Assembly (NCBI RefSeq): GCF_030272615.1 | Contig: NC_081414.1 | Span: forward strand, 766,304,483 to 766,368,482 | DNA length: 64,000 nucleotides | Source: Cryptomeria japonica | Taxonomy: Eukaryota > Streptophyta > Pinopsida > Cupressales > Cupressaceae | Reading direction: 5' to 3' | Part shown: in pieces, positions 11,000-22,430 of the stretch | How positions within the stretch are numbered: the stretch's first letter is position 1 | How the letters are laid out: every line of letters begins with the position of its first letter | Made by a program: the position numbers and the translations under genes | Notes under the pieces: generated by a model | Databases searched by the model: none | Told to the model about the DNA's origin: nothing | What the model saw: only the letters and a program-made list of their open reading frames with translations

Positions 11000-13900
11000 T
11001 GAAAGATGCCCAATTGTATAACAATAAGAATTGAAATATAAAGCCCCAATTTTAATAAGGAAAGAAAGAATTCAATTCTATACTGGAAATGACTTCTAAG
11101 AAAGAAAAGATCAGTTTAATAATTCAGAATTTATTGATTACTCCATATGCAACAGTTCAACATAATCTGGAAATAACAGACTCAGACTCTTATACCATCC
11201 ATTCCAGCATATAGCTCTTATAATATAGTAAAGATCTCAACATACTGTTTCCTTCCCAAAGGTTCGCTTGCCTTGAACGATATGGCTCCTATTCGCTTGC
11301 ATTCCCAGGTGCAAGCCTGATAATGAATCTCTTGTGATATTCAAAAGAGGGCCACAGATTAAGCAAAGACTCTTGCCTCAACAATTTCCTCATGTCGTCC
11401 ACAGCCTTGCAAATATGAAGGTTCCTTATAAGAGTGCCCTGTTGAACATTTTGTAATTGATGTCAAAGGATTACTAAGTAATTGAAATTTGGTATGAGCT
11501 ACCTAGTTGTTTGCTTGAGCTACTTGCTAGCTTGGTTGAGCTACTTGGTTGGTTGCTTGAGCTGCTGGTTGTTTGCTTGAGCTACTTGCCTGCCTGGTTG
11601 AGTGGCTTGGGTGTCTACTTCACCTAGTCAGCTGTCTACTTGTCTACTTTCATGCCTCATCATATTGACACATCATCAGCTGAATGGTCAAAGGCAAAAG
11701 AAACTTCAGGCCATTTATTTCCATAGTCAAGTATGCTCACAAGATATAGGCGATGGGTTTAAAAATCATAAACCGTGCCTCATAAATAGTCAAAGATAAT
11801 AGAGTTTGTGCCTTTTTCAATAACCGTATGACGTATGGTGGCGGAGGAGTATTTCTGATAGAAATGGGCAATGTATTAAGGTTCACCATAACATTTTTTG
11901 GAGATATTGTACCCCATTATGGGATGCGACAAAACAAGGTGTATGTTTATCTCCAACGATTGCCGTGAGGAATCCTTTAGTCTTTTTGCTGTGCCTAGTG
12001 TTGAATTTATGTTATTAAAGACTGCCGTTACAAAGCATGTGGAGATAAAATGAAAACAATAACTGATTCGCTGCTTTTGTCAGAGAAAGAGATGTTTCTT
12101 TTTTTATAAGGTCTAGCCAGCAAGAATACCGCGGGCTTAATATAGCTGGATAGTGGATAAATTTGTTTTTTAGTGGGCTGCATCAGTTTTTTGTTTTCGT
12201 TTGCCAAAGTGACATGTGGGTGTTTACTCAAATATAGATAATCTTAAATCTTCCATGAATGTTGCTGTAGGAGATTTTTCAAGAATCATGGAGTTAATAA
12301 ATTGTTTTGAAGTGTAATGGTTTTACTTGGGAAACTAGTAAATAAAAAATAAGGTTCCTGTGGTTCAGCAATGATGAAGTAATTGCAAAACATGATATTT
12401 GTAACGTCCGCAAAATGAAAATTGAATTATTTAGACTCTAATGGCATGTCAGATGTGACTGCATTATTTTGGTGATGGCATGTCTTGAATTGAGGCTGTT
12501 TTTGAATAATGTGAGTTCGCTGCTGAAAGGGGGGATTTTTTGATAGTCATCAGCTGAGAAGGAGAATGGCGAAGAACTTGTTTATTACAGGCTGGGGAGA
12601 TTAAAAAAAAATTCTGATGCTGAGATAATAGTGAGTTGAGGACGTTATACAGGGGTAAAACTTACTACGTTGGGCAGTGGTTTGAGAAGCAAGTTAAGGA
12701 CACTGTGAAGCTTATTTTTGTGTGAAGATATAATCTCCAGAGCTGCATATGTGACCAAGTGTGGATATTTTGGAGTTGTGCACATTATTGGAGTCTGTTC
12801 TTAGAAATGAGCAGATTGAAGATGTGATTTTTGAAGATGATACAGTGTATGGTGAAAGGAGTTGTTTTAGTTACTGTATATTCTGGGTGGGTGCTCATTC
12901 TGAGGTTGGTGCCTTAGCTAGCTGGATTTGGTGCTTCAGTTGTTCGGAGTTGGTGCTCACCTCTTGTATTCTGGGTTGGTGCCCATTGGGTTGAAGCAAT
13001 TTATTAATGAAAGCTATTTGATGTCCTAATTTTTTACCTGAAAGGGTTTTCCACGAGAAATCTGTTTTATACGTCTTTATGGTTGCTTGTTTCATGTTTT
13101 ATGTGGTTTCAAGTTTTGAAAGTTTAAAAGTTCTGAAATACTAATTCACAACCCACCCCCCCCCCCCCCCGCTCTCAATATTTCCTGTGTGCTCTTCACA
13201 CCCAATATCCATGATGGTCTGCACCCATCAAAAACCATCTCTGTTCATGAGAGCAAAAGTCAACTGGGCTTTTCAACCTCTGCAAAACTCAGGTAATCAC
13301 CGTTGAAGCCAGAGCTGATGAGAATGATCCTGCAATCAATAAGTGACAGCTCAAAGTATGGAATGCCGCACGATCTAGTGTTCTCCTGCCTGTGAATGAA
13401 ATAAATAGCCAGCAACATTAACTAAGTCAGCTCGATGAGACATTGGCGGTGGATATTAATCTTTATGCCTGGATTAATATTTACAACTCCTCTCTTTATT
13501 TTTCACGGCAGCATAACCAAAAGAGATCTTACCCACAACTATAGAAATTAAAAAATATGGTTCAGCCCAATCACATTAAAATGATATTCTTATTTTGCCA
13601 AAGTCCTGTGCTAAAATATAAATTCCCTCAACAAAGAACCTCTCTCTCAAATGCTTTATTGTTGGGCAACAGTATATAACAATCAGCCAATATTGCTTAA
13701 CCTCAGGTTTTCCGATATTCTTATTACTGCAATTTTTTCTCCACAGGAGACCTCACAAATTTAGCATCTACGTAACTCCATCACAAATCCACCCCATTGA
13801 AGAAACACGTTTTCGTCCCACTCTCCTACCAACTCTGAAGGTTTTCATCTCCAGAAATCATAAACCATTTATCAAAATCAAGCATGTCTTCCTTCCTCCA

Positions 13901-14118
13901 TCCAGCCTCCTTATAAAGAACTCCAAGAAGCATCTAGAACATTAGGCCAACTTGTTGGAGAAATATATTTAATAAAATGACATTATAATTATATTTTAAT
14001 ACTTTATTATTATTTAATTAAATTAACTAATATTAAGTCATCATTTAAATTTATTTTTTTTGACAACTTAATAAAAATCAATTTAATTAATTGTCACTTA
14101 AAAATTGGGGACGTTACA
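11000..14118 (-). repeat. 3' LTR, interrupted by a nested solo LTR
   Basis: This is collinear with 16876-18249: 11000-11439 matches the first ~440 bp and 13204-14118 the remainder. The interruption begins exactly where the intact copy reads GCGCCCAATATT. Confidence 0.88.
11440..13198 (+). mobile_element. Nested solo LTR (1.76 kb)
   Basis: Comparing the two LTRs of the host element defines this insertion precisely. It begins TGTTGAACATT, ends GCTCTTCA, and replaces nothing. The flanks are TGCCC (11435-11439) and CACCC (13199-13203), compatible with a 5-bp target duplication carrying two changes. It holds a degenerate array of GAGCTACTTG(GTT) words at 11494-11595 and a C-run of about 16 at 13155-13170. 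With no internal region, it is best read as a recombined solo LTR, orientation inferred from the TGTTG start. Short open frames inside are unsupported. Confidence 0.75.
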
Positions 14119-15060
14119 GTCCTCCCAGCGCAAACATTGCTTGCCCTCAAGCAATTCTTTGCTACAGCACCAAGATCCAAAACCAGCCATATGAAAAACA
14201 CTATATCACTCCGCTGCTCCACTCTGATATACACAGAACTATGCCATAAATTGTGAAACAACTCATCAAGATCTGTGCAACAATGCATACAACACAACAA
14301 TGCCTGGATCCCAAATCCATCCACCATCGAAGCTGAATGTAAAGAGATTGATGTCTCTTGCTATGGTTACACCAACAATCCTCCATCTAAACTGGTAGAT
14401 TATCAAAATAATGTAAAAAGTACTCTTAATATGTGCATAGAGGAGCATACCAGTCCATCTAATGCTGATGTCACAAATCAGGCCAGCATCATACCAACCG
14501 AAAATCAGGCCTAAGATGATGTCAATGGTGTCTCCACAACCACATAATGTTCTAGTATCCATCTCATGCCAATTATCAACAATGTAATCATGATCCATCA
14601 CACTACAACACAACCAACCAGCTGATGTAAGCCATGGTATTTGTATGCGGGAAAAGTGGGCTGATAAGGTCATTTTTATACGTCTACAGTATTTTTTAAG
14701 ATGCTCTAATCAACCAAGTAGGACAGCCACCCACCATTAAAGCAACCATGTTATTTGACTCAAGTCCTAGCATTGGGACAGTTGCATACCCAAAAGAACA
14801 AGGTGTCACGATCAAATCTGCATTATGGAAGTCTTCATTTACACATAAAGACATGTCATTAGTGGCTGGTCCACTATGTGTATGCTCAACTATCCCTTCT
14901 TCCTCTATGATTTGAGGCTTCAGTGGATTCACTAAAAGAGGCAACTCATGAACCTCATAATGTAAAGCAGTTATCCCAATAAAATTTTCTGAATCATACC
15001 TCTCCTCTAGTTCACACCAATCTGAAAGTTACTCTCATAGGTGTTGTCTTGCTCGGGCGG

Positions 15061-15987
15061 TCAACCACTTGGCCTTCCTATCTCTTTGTAGATATCCTCA
15101 CACAAAATTTGAGTGCCCATATTGGGAGACTCCTCAACACCATCATCCTCATGTGAAGTGGCTGCCATCTCATGATTATGCAAAGGTGAGGGACTATTGT
15201 TGCCAAGCAAGAAATCAGCATGGCATTCATACTTTTCCGTAGTATCCTCAAGAGCCTCAAACACTCCGTCCTTCAATGTTGAAGGTTCTTCATCAAGAGC
15301 TGCTCCAAGAGATGTCTCTAACTGAAAATCGCATACTTCAAGCTTGATTTGAGCCTCCATCATCTTGGTTGTCATGTTCATAGGTGTGCCAGTGATTTTT
15401 GTTGTCCCAATGTGTGTACTGCACCAAAAACCATCCTCCTCAAGGTTGCCAACTGTCCCAACTGAAGTTCTGCTGTCAACAATTGGAAAATCAGAATTTT
15501 CTGAGTTTAGGGCAGCATCATGTTCAATCAAAAAATCACCCTCTTCACAATAAGATGTCAAAACACAAGGAGATCTCTTCCATTTTGAATGAAGGATAAT
15601 TTCTTCCCCAATTGCACCACTACCATCCCTTGATGGCCCACAAGGAGTATAAACAATCCTTTCTCCTTTGATCATTATTTGAGCCTTTTTTCCAACTTCA
15701 TCACTGCAAGGTTGCTCCTCAAGAAAGGCTGGTCTAAAGCAAGCATGCAACTGAAAATTACATGTACCTCCTTCATGGTTGCAAACTAAATCCTCTTCTA
15801 TAAGAAGATCCTTATTTGATAGATCGTTAAGCTGGTCCACCACTTTTCTTATTACTTTCACCATTTCGCTGTCTACATTTGGATCTAGAAAGTACTTTCT
15901 CTCAATTGCATCCTTTGCCAACTCCTTCCACATGGAGTCAGTTTTAACAAGCACGAAGCCAATCCCAAAACAGAATGGTTTATGCAT
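15061..15987 (-). CDS. 308-codon internal ORF of the retrotransposon, N-terminus helicase-derived
   Basis: The frame runs from an ATG at 15985-15987 to a stop at 15061. Its first ~60 residues derive from the helicase C-terminus described at 15850-16226. The remaining ~240 residues are acidic, with repeated Glu/Asp/Ser and scattered Cys/His (CNHEGGTCNFQLHACF), and I do not recognise them; they could be the helicase's divergent C-terminal tail or unrelated element sequence. It has no gag zinc knuckle, protease or polymerase motif. It may be a chance survivor or a chimaeric product, and expression is unproven. It is flanked by other short frames (14266-14673, 16284-16535) that look like pieces of the same decayed region. 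Confidence 0.4.
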   Translation of the reverse strand: MHKPFCFGIGFVLVKTDSMWKELAKDAIERKYFLDPNVDSEMVKVIRKVVDQLNDLSNKDLLIEEDLVCNHEGGTCNFQLHACFRPAFLEEQPCSDEVGKKAQIMIKGERIVYTPCGPSRDGSGAIGEEIILHSKWKRSPCVLTSYCEEGDFLIEHDAALNSENSDFPIVDSRTSVGTVGNLEEDGFWCSTHIGTTKITGTPMNMTTKMMEAQIKLEVCDFQLETSLGAALDEEPSTLKDGVFEALEDTTEKYECHADFLLGNNSPSPLHNHEMAATSHEDDGVEESPNMGTQILCEDIYKEIGRPSG

Positions 15988-16226
15988 TAAAACAGTATTT
16001 GCATGACTTAATCTGAAAGGAAATAAATTTTGTTGGTTCTAATAGTGGACATGACAATGTCCTTTTCTCCACCAAAACCATACGCTGAGCCCTTTGTTGA
16101 TGTTGCAAGAGTTGACAGTCCAAAATCATGCTTCTGAATACCCCTTATCCATGATAAATGATCTCCTGGTTCCCAAACTGAAATATATTGGCAGTTTTGG
16201 ACAACAAAATCTATAAACACTTCCAT
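15850..16226 (-). pseudogene. Fragment of a SEN1/UPF1-like superfamily 1 helicase inside the retrotransposon
   Basis: The minus-strand reading contains YGFGGEKDIVMSTIR..NKIYFLSD. This matches helicase motif V and following (family pattern GFQGGE-D-III-STVR-N----GFLS) of plant SEN1/MAA3-type RNA/DNA helicases. After a stop and a one-base frame change, NTVLMHKPFCFGIGF..LVKTDSMW then KELAKDAIERKYFLD follows, matching the family's C-terminal ALTRAR-HCLWI-G..TL---DS-W--L--DAK-R. The glutamine of motif V, the arginines of motif VI and the reading frame are lost, and motifs I-III are absent, so it cannot be an active helicase. It looks like a captured host exon set. Family matching is from memory. 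Confidence 0.5.
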
Positions 16227-16862
16227 ATTGAATATATGCTTTTCATGATAGTAAAACTGACATAGATCTCTGCTATTAGTTTCTTAACTTGAACAGAAGT
16301 GATGAGAGTTCTTACCTCTTTTAGAATTAGATGCTTTTGGGATATTCAGTCCAACACAAACATTACTGTGACTCCTAATCTTAATATTAGGACCAACTAA
16401 AGCATCATCCTCGACATAGCAATTCTGAAAATTAATCACTTGCTGCAATAGCTCTCCATTTGACAGATTACTACTATATGGTACTTGGATTGGAACATTT
16501 GTTTCTATCCTGGTATCTTCATGATTAGTAAGCATGGTCTGGTCCAGAAAGACTTCATCAATCCTTTGCTCTGTATTTGACTGTTCTTTGAAATTCTTGG
16601 ACTCATGCTCATTAATGTCCTTAGCAACTTCTTTGTTTTAATTCTGGCTTTTCCTCTTGATCATTTGTAGACTACAAATTCCATGGAAGCAAATCCTCTT
16701 CCCTATGGCATCTCATGTTCGGATGTTGCAACATTTTGATTATGTTCTATTGATATTTCCGATTGGTTTGCCCAAATTTTTCCATCATCTTAACAAAATC
16801 TTCCAAACCATCAATAATCTTTTCCATCTTTGACTATCACCCCTACGCTGGCAGGATGCACA

Positions 16863-16874
16863 GTTCTGATACCA
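16863..16874 (-). promoter_or_regulatory. Primer-binding site, initiator tRNA-Met type
   Basis: On the minus strand TGGTATCAGAAC lies one base inside the 5' LTR. It matches the initiator-Met primer-binding site TGGTATCAGAGC of most plant LTR retrotransposons except near its end. Confidence 0.8.
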
Positions 16875-16875
16875 C

Positions 16876-18249
16876 TGAAAGATGCCCACTTGTATAACAA
16901 TAAGAATTGAAATATAAAGCCCCAATTTTAATAAGGAAAGAAAGAATTCAACTCTATACTGGAAATCACTTGTCAGAAAGATAAAGATCAGTTTAATAAT
17001 TCAGAATTTATTAATTAATCCATATGCAACAGTTCAACATAATCTGGAAACAACAGACTCAGACTCTTATACCGTCCATTCGAGCATATAGCTACTACAA
17101 TATAGTGAAGATCTCAACATACTGTTTCCTTCCCAAAGGGTCGCTTGCCTTGAATGATATGCCTCCTATTTGCTTGCATTCCCAGGCGCAAGCCTGATAA
17201 TGAATCTCTTGTGATATTCAAAAGAGAGCCACAGATTAAGAAAAGACTCTTGCCTCGACAATTTCCTCATGCTGTCCATAGCCTTGCAAATATGAAGGTT
17301 CCTTATAAGAGCGCCCAATATTCACAATGGTCTGCACTCATCAAAGATAATCTCCGTTCATCACAAAAGTGGATTGGGCTTTTCAACCTCTGCAAAACTC
17401 AGGTAATCGCCACTGAAGCCAGCGCTGATGAGAATGATCCTGCAATCAATAAGTGACAGCTCCAAGTATGGAATGCCACACAATCTGGTGTTCTCCTGTC
17501 TGTGAATGGATTTAAATAGCCAGCAACCTTAACCGAGTCAGCTCAATAAGACATTGACGGTGGATTTTAATCTTTATGCCCAGATGAATATTTACCCAGA
17601 TGAATATTTACAGCTCTATTTTTCACAGTGACATAACCAAAAGAGATTTTAACCGCAACTATAGGAATTAAAAAATATGGTTCGGCCCAATCAAACTAAA
17701 ATGATATTCTTATTTTGCCAAAGTCCTGTGCTAAAATATAAATTCCCTCAACAAAGAATCTCTCTCTCAAATGCTTTGTTGCTAGGCAGCAGAATATAAC
17801 AATTGGCCAATATCGCTTAAACTCAGGTCTGCCGATATTCTTATTACTGCAAATTTGTCTGCACAGGAGACTTCACAAATTTAGCATCGATGCAGACTCC
17901 GTCACGAATCCACCCCTTTGAAGAACCAGGTTTTTGTCCAGCTCTCCTACCAACTCTGAAGGTTTTCGTCTCTAGAAATCATAAACCATTTATCAAAATC
18001 AAGCATGTCTTCCTTCCTCCATCCAGCCTCATTTTAAAGAACTCCAAGAAGCATCTAGAACATTAGGCTGACTTGCTGGAGAAATATTTAATAAAGCGAC
18101 ATTACAATTATTATATTATATTTTATTAATTTACTATTATTTAATTAAATTAATTAATATCAACTCATCATTTGAATATTTTTTTTTTTTTTTGACAACT
18201 TTATTAAAATCAATTTAATTAATTGTCACTTAAAATTGAGAACATTACA
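16876..18249 (-). repeat. 5' LTR, uninterrupted
   Basis: This LTR is 1374 bp and directly follows the primer-binding site, leaving one spacer base. A plus-strand open frame inside it (17154-17456) is not a recognised protein. It is also broken in the other LTR, so I do not call it a gene. Confidence 0.88.
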
Positions 18250-18254
18250 ACTTA
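18250..18254. repeat. Target site duplication ACTTA, right copy
   Basis: ACTTA follows the LTR end ATTACA directly and matches 10995-10999. Confidence 0.85.
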
Positions 18255-20824
18255 ACTCATCACCCTCAACCTTGTTGGAATCTGTGGTATTTGAGCTAAT
18301 GGCAGCAACATGATACCCTGCTCAAAACCCCTTTATGTACATGAAATCAATGCATATCAAATGAGAAAAAATTAGATGAATGGATGTACTGATTTAGTTT
18401 ACTAATTATTACTTGATATTATAATAACAGATCTATTGCAAATTCTAAGCTCTGAAAAGGGAAACTCATTTTGGCTGACTTTAAAATAAAAAGGAGATGG
18501 ATTAACTGCTATGGTAATATGGACTGAACACTTATTAAGGCAACCTACAGACATCTAAGCCACTTGATGCTGATCTAAGGCCTAGGGCTAGGGACTTTGT
18601 GACATGGCACAATCCTTGGTCTGGCTCACCTCCATCCTGCTCATGATCGCTATAGGAGTTCAAAGAACCTTGGCAAAATAAGAGTTAACATCCCAGTTTT
18701 GGTATACAGTACCCAAATATGGCTCAGATACAGCAGTGATGTGTTAAGACTGTATCCATATAGGCACAATTGTATCCAATCACTAGTTGTAGCTTGAAGA
18801 AAGAAATTATATCTAACCATTAATCTAGTAGAGTTAGTGAAAAAAACTGGCTAGTATTTTGGTATGGCCAAGACATCCAAAATTATCATTTCTTTTTTGG
18901 AAAACGTTAAAATTCTATTGCCTAAACAGAAATATTTACATCTGCACAAGACTTTGATTGAAAGAAGGACAAAAGGAGCTAGCTTTTGTCATATAATCAT
19001 TCATTTATTTTTTGGGGAAAAACACAATTTATATAATTTTATATTGATATGTGGGCATTTGACAAAAAGCCCATTGTCCTTAATTGCAAAAAGAGGCTGA
19101 ACAACAATGATAGATAGTTTTGGAAGAGTTGTTTCTGGATCAGACTGCATGGTAGTTTTGATGCAAAAACTACCACACAATCCGACCCAGAAACAGCTCT
19201 TCCAAATCTCATGGATTGCGGAAACTTCACGTCTTTAAATGGCAGATAGTTAAAATGACTTCCATGCAGAAGCAAAGCAAGACACCATCGACAAAACCAT
19301 ATTTTACAGCTGGTATGAAACAGAGCATTTGAAGGAAAGTCTATATAGAAGTAAATAACAAGGAAAAGATACTATTAGCCATATTTATAGAAGCTTGGAA
19401 CTCTGTTGTTAAGCAGAAGAATTATCTGTTCACATTAAGGCTGATTATGATCAGTTGTATGAAAGGCAATATGAGATGAGTTGAAGATGCTGCAGACAAA
19501 CTGATGTTTCCAGGCTGACAATCTAATATCAAAAGAGCATATGCCCTGCCTTCATCTTCCTACCTACTACAACATATTTACTCTCTCCTAGAAGTGCATA
19601 ATCACTAATATTTTCAATCCTGTATGGTTTGGTGTGTCATGTAGATCTCCTTGAGAGAAAGATTTTAAAGTGGCATACTGAATATTGCAAAGGAAATGCA
19701 TTTATTGTTCTTCATATTGTTGTGGCTTTGTCCAAATGACCCCACTGTGACGATGCTTTTGTTTGCTACCAGTAATGAAAGAAAGAGACGCTGCAAAGGT
19801 AACATGTGATGACTAACACCAATTGGTTTTAAAGAAAATTCTCTTAAAGAACATAAATGTGTATTTCTCACCAGCAGTATCAGGTTTGGGATACTTTTAA
19901 TGTAATATTCTTTAATGTTAATGCTAGAGGACATCAGGTTGCAAGTTTATGATTCGCTTGTGGGTGATGAAATATACCTACTTGGAAAATAACATGGGAG
20001 TTTGGACAAAGAAAGAGTGCAGTGGAAGTATATGGTAAAGCAAATTATGGAGTTCAAGTCAAATACCTGTGCATCAGAGATGTAGGATTTTGAGGATCCA
20101 AAGGTACCATAAGTGTTTCCAATTATCTGTTGGGTGTGTCTTCCCCTTCCTATTTTCCAGTAGACTAACACAAATGTGCATTCTCCATTGTATGACAGCC
20201 ATGTTGGGGATGTTGGTTGTTAACTCTGTAACTGTTTGCTACATGTTCTGACTGCTCTCAAATATTTTTCTAATGCATTCTATCCAAATGTGCGGAAGAA
20301 TATGTCCAATGGCTATATGATAGAGTTGGCCATTGATCAGCATTTCTGTATTTATTTATTTTTAAACTACTGCTGGAGTCAGGTGGAATTGTCATGTTCA
20401 AATGATTCTGATGGAACTAACATGTGAGCTATCTCCTCCCATATGTTCTGGTGAAAGTGCAGTTTATAAACAAGTGAGGAATATTTCATCATTGTTTTTT
20501 GCAGTTGTTTCATCTTCTTTTCTTTAGGCGATTTATTGTGAGAATTTTATCATGAATTATTAGACATAAGAAATATTGGATTTTGGATATGATGCAAAGA
20601 TCCCTTAAGTGTTTCCACTTATCTTCTGGCTGTGTCTTCCCCTTCTTAATTTCTGATTAGGTGAGACCACTGTGCATTCCCCATTGTTTGTTGCCATACA
20701 GAGTTTGGTATCCTGCTTTGGGAAGACTTGGAATTTTTGTATAATGAGAACTTATTTAAGCCTGCTGCATTCTGATTGTAGAAATTGGTTGATTCTGTAA
20801 TACTTGTGTGTTCCAGTTTCCTCT
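18255..20824. other. Intron 3 DNA without a gene
   Basis: This stretch contains the 88-nt foldback at 19119-19206 and a duplicated block. About 20085-20190 and 20577-20690 share AAGTGTTTCCA, GGCTGTGTCTTCCCCTTC (with changes) and TGTGCATTC(T/C)CCATTG, about 495 bp apart. No protein similarity is recognised in the short frames. Confidence 0.4.
19119..19206 (-). repeat. Near-perfect 42-bp foldback hairpin
   Basis: The left arm 19119-19160 and the right arm 19164-19206 are reverse complements apart from six transitions and one extra base, with a 3-nt loop. On the minus strand, the sense strand of the kinase gene, five of the six differences become G-U pairs. The intron transcript could therefore form an almost fully paired hairpin. 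It resembles a young MIR precursor or a compact foldback transposon. No target or mature small RNA can be inferred. Confidence 0.75.
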
Positions 20825-21060
20825 TTATTTTTCTCCTACAATATAGTCTTCAACATCGTGAGAACTTGCTTTTGTAGTTCCTCTTGTAGCCAATGGGCAA
20901 CTCACAGGTGGGTGTTCATTCCAGTTGTCCTCTAGGAAGTTTATATCTTTACCAGCTCCTATTTTCCAAGTGATTCCTTGAATTAGGTTAGACACTCCTA
21001 CCTTAATATGTTGCGTCTTAGTTGCCAATTGTGGCTTCCAACTGTTTTTTAAGGGTCTTT
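20825..21060 (-). pseudogene. LINE-type reverse transcriptase C-terminal fragment
   Basis: The minus-strand reading LIQGITWKIGAGKDINFLEDNW matches the conserved block G--W-IG-G--I-FW-DNW found near the C-terminus of plant L1-type LINE reverse transcriptases, before the zinc-binding reverse-transcriptase-associated domain. Only about 65-75 codons survive, with no catalytic YADD region, and upstream in-frame stops occur. It is a short decayed scrap. Confidence 0.7.
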
Positions 21061-21417
21061 CTGCGGGTCATAAGGATACTTGAATTAGTGATTTTTGCCC
21101 ACTGAGGGTGGTAGTTGGTTCTTATCCTCCATGCTAATCTCATTGCTAGTGCATATTGAATTCATGTATGTTTTTGACATTTAATCACCCATTTTGTTTG
21201 CTTTTAGATATAACTTGCCAAGGCACTAAAGGATTCTTAAAATGACTCCACCCCTTTCCACAAGAACTTTCTTTGTATCCTAACTATTTGGCCATGAACT
21301 TCATTCTAGGAAATTCTAATGTCGAACAGCAAAATGCTGAGAAAGTTATACTGACAAATTTTATTGATGCTAACAAAGTTAAATTTCAGTTGTTGTCGAA
21401 GATATTTCAGTTGTTGA
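21061..21417. other. Intron 3 DNA without a gene
   Basis: Nothing is recognised between the LINE scrap and the tandem array. Confidence 0.3.
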
Positions 21418-22214
21418 AGATGATAGCTACAGCCAGTTGCTACTAAAGATGATTTATATTATTTTGATGGGGCTTCCATTAAAAGAGAGTATTTTACTGT
21501 TATGACAGGTGAATGGTCTATATTGAAAGGTTATATTTTAGCTCATTCTTCATACTTCCTATTTTGTGTCTACTTTATCACGGTTTAATTTTATCTATAT
21601 TCAGATGCTAGGATTTATGTCAAAACTGTCAATACAGTGTCACACATGGTTTAATTTTGTGTCCACTTCTTATCTACGTCAAAAGATGATAGCTACAGCC
21701 AGTTGCTACTAAAGATGATTTATTTTATTTTGATGGGGCTTCCATTAAAAGAGAGTATTTTACTGTTATGACAGGTGAATGGTCTATATTGAAAGGTTAT
21801 ATTTTAGCTCATTCTTCATACTTCCTATTTTGTGTCTACTTTATCATGGTTTAATTTTATCTATATTCAGATGCTAGGATTTATGTCAAAACTGTCAATA
21901 CAGTGTCACACATGGTTTAATTTTGTGTCCACTTCTTATCTACGTCAAAAGATGATAGCTACAGCCAGTTGCTACTAAAGATGATTTATTTTATTTTGAT
22001 GGGGCTTCCATTAAAAGAGAGTATTTTACTGTTATGACAGGTGAATGGTCTATATTGAAAGGTTATATTTTAGCTCATTCTTCATACTTCCTATTTTGTG
22101 TCTACTTTATCACGGTTTAATTTTATCTATATTCAGATGCTAGGATTTATGTCAAAACTGTCAATACAGTGTCACACATGGTTTAATTTTGTGTCCACTT
22201 CTTATCTACGTCAA
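21418..22214. repeat. Three tandem copies of a 266-bp unit
   Basis: Units begin near 21418, 21684 and 21950, each starting GATGATAGCTACAGCCAG and ending CTTATCTACGTCAAA, with an exact 266-bp period. I see only a few differences, for example CACGG versus CATGG. The low divergence means recent unequal crossing-over or slippage. A more diverged partial fourth copy lies at about 22290-22430. No open frame spans the units. Confidence 0.92.
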
Positions 22215-22430
22215 ATGTTAAATAAAATTTTCAAAGTGCACATCACAAGAATCTTTCAATTTAAATGAACAAAGATAAAAAAGTTAAATCTATTTTATTT
22301 TGGTGTGGCTTCCATCCAAAGAGAGTATTTTACTGTTGTGACAATTGAATGGTCTATATTCTGAGGTTATATTTTAGCTCGTTGTGTCTACTTTATCATG
22401 GTTTAATTTTGTGTCTACTGCTTATCTTGA

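Larger units (their letters stand above)
11000..18249 (-). mobile_element. Non-autonomous LTR retrotransposon with TSD ACTTA and helicase-like cargo
   Basis: Both ends are exact: ACTTA at 10995-10999 and again at 18250-18254. On the minus strand the LTRs start TGTAA(T/C)GT and end CATCTTTCA. The 5' LTR is 18249-16876 (1374 bp). The 3' LTR is 14118-11000, which contains a nested solo LTR and would be about 1355 bp without it. The internal region (16875-14119) is only 2757 bp and has a primer-binding site but no protease, integrase, reverse transcriptase or RNase H motif, so it depended on helper enzymes (LARD-like). A hand comparison of about 275 LTR bases gave about 18 differences, so the insertion is old. 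It lies in intron 3 in the same orientation as the kinase gene. Confidence 0.88.

Noticed and set aside
17154-17456. 100-codon plus-strand frame in the LTR
   Set aside because: Not recognised as any protein, opposite to the element's direction, and destroyed in the other LTR.
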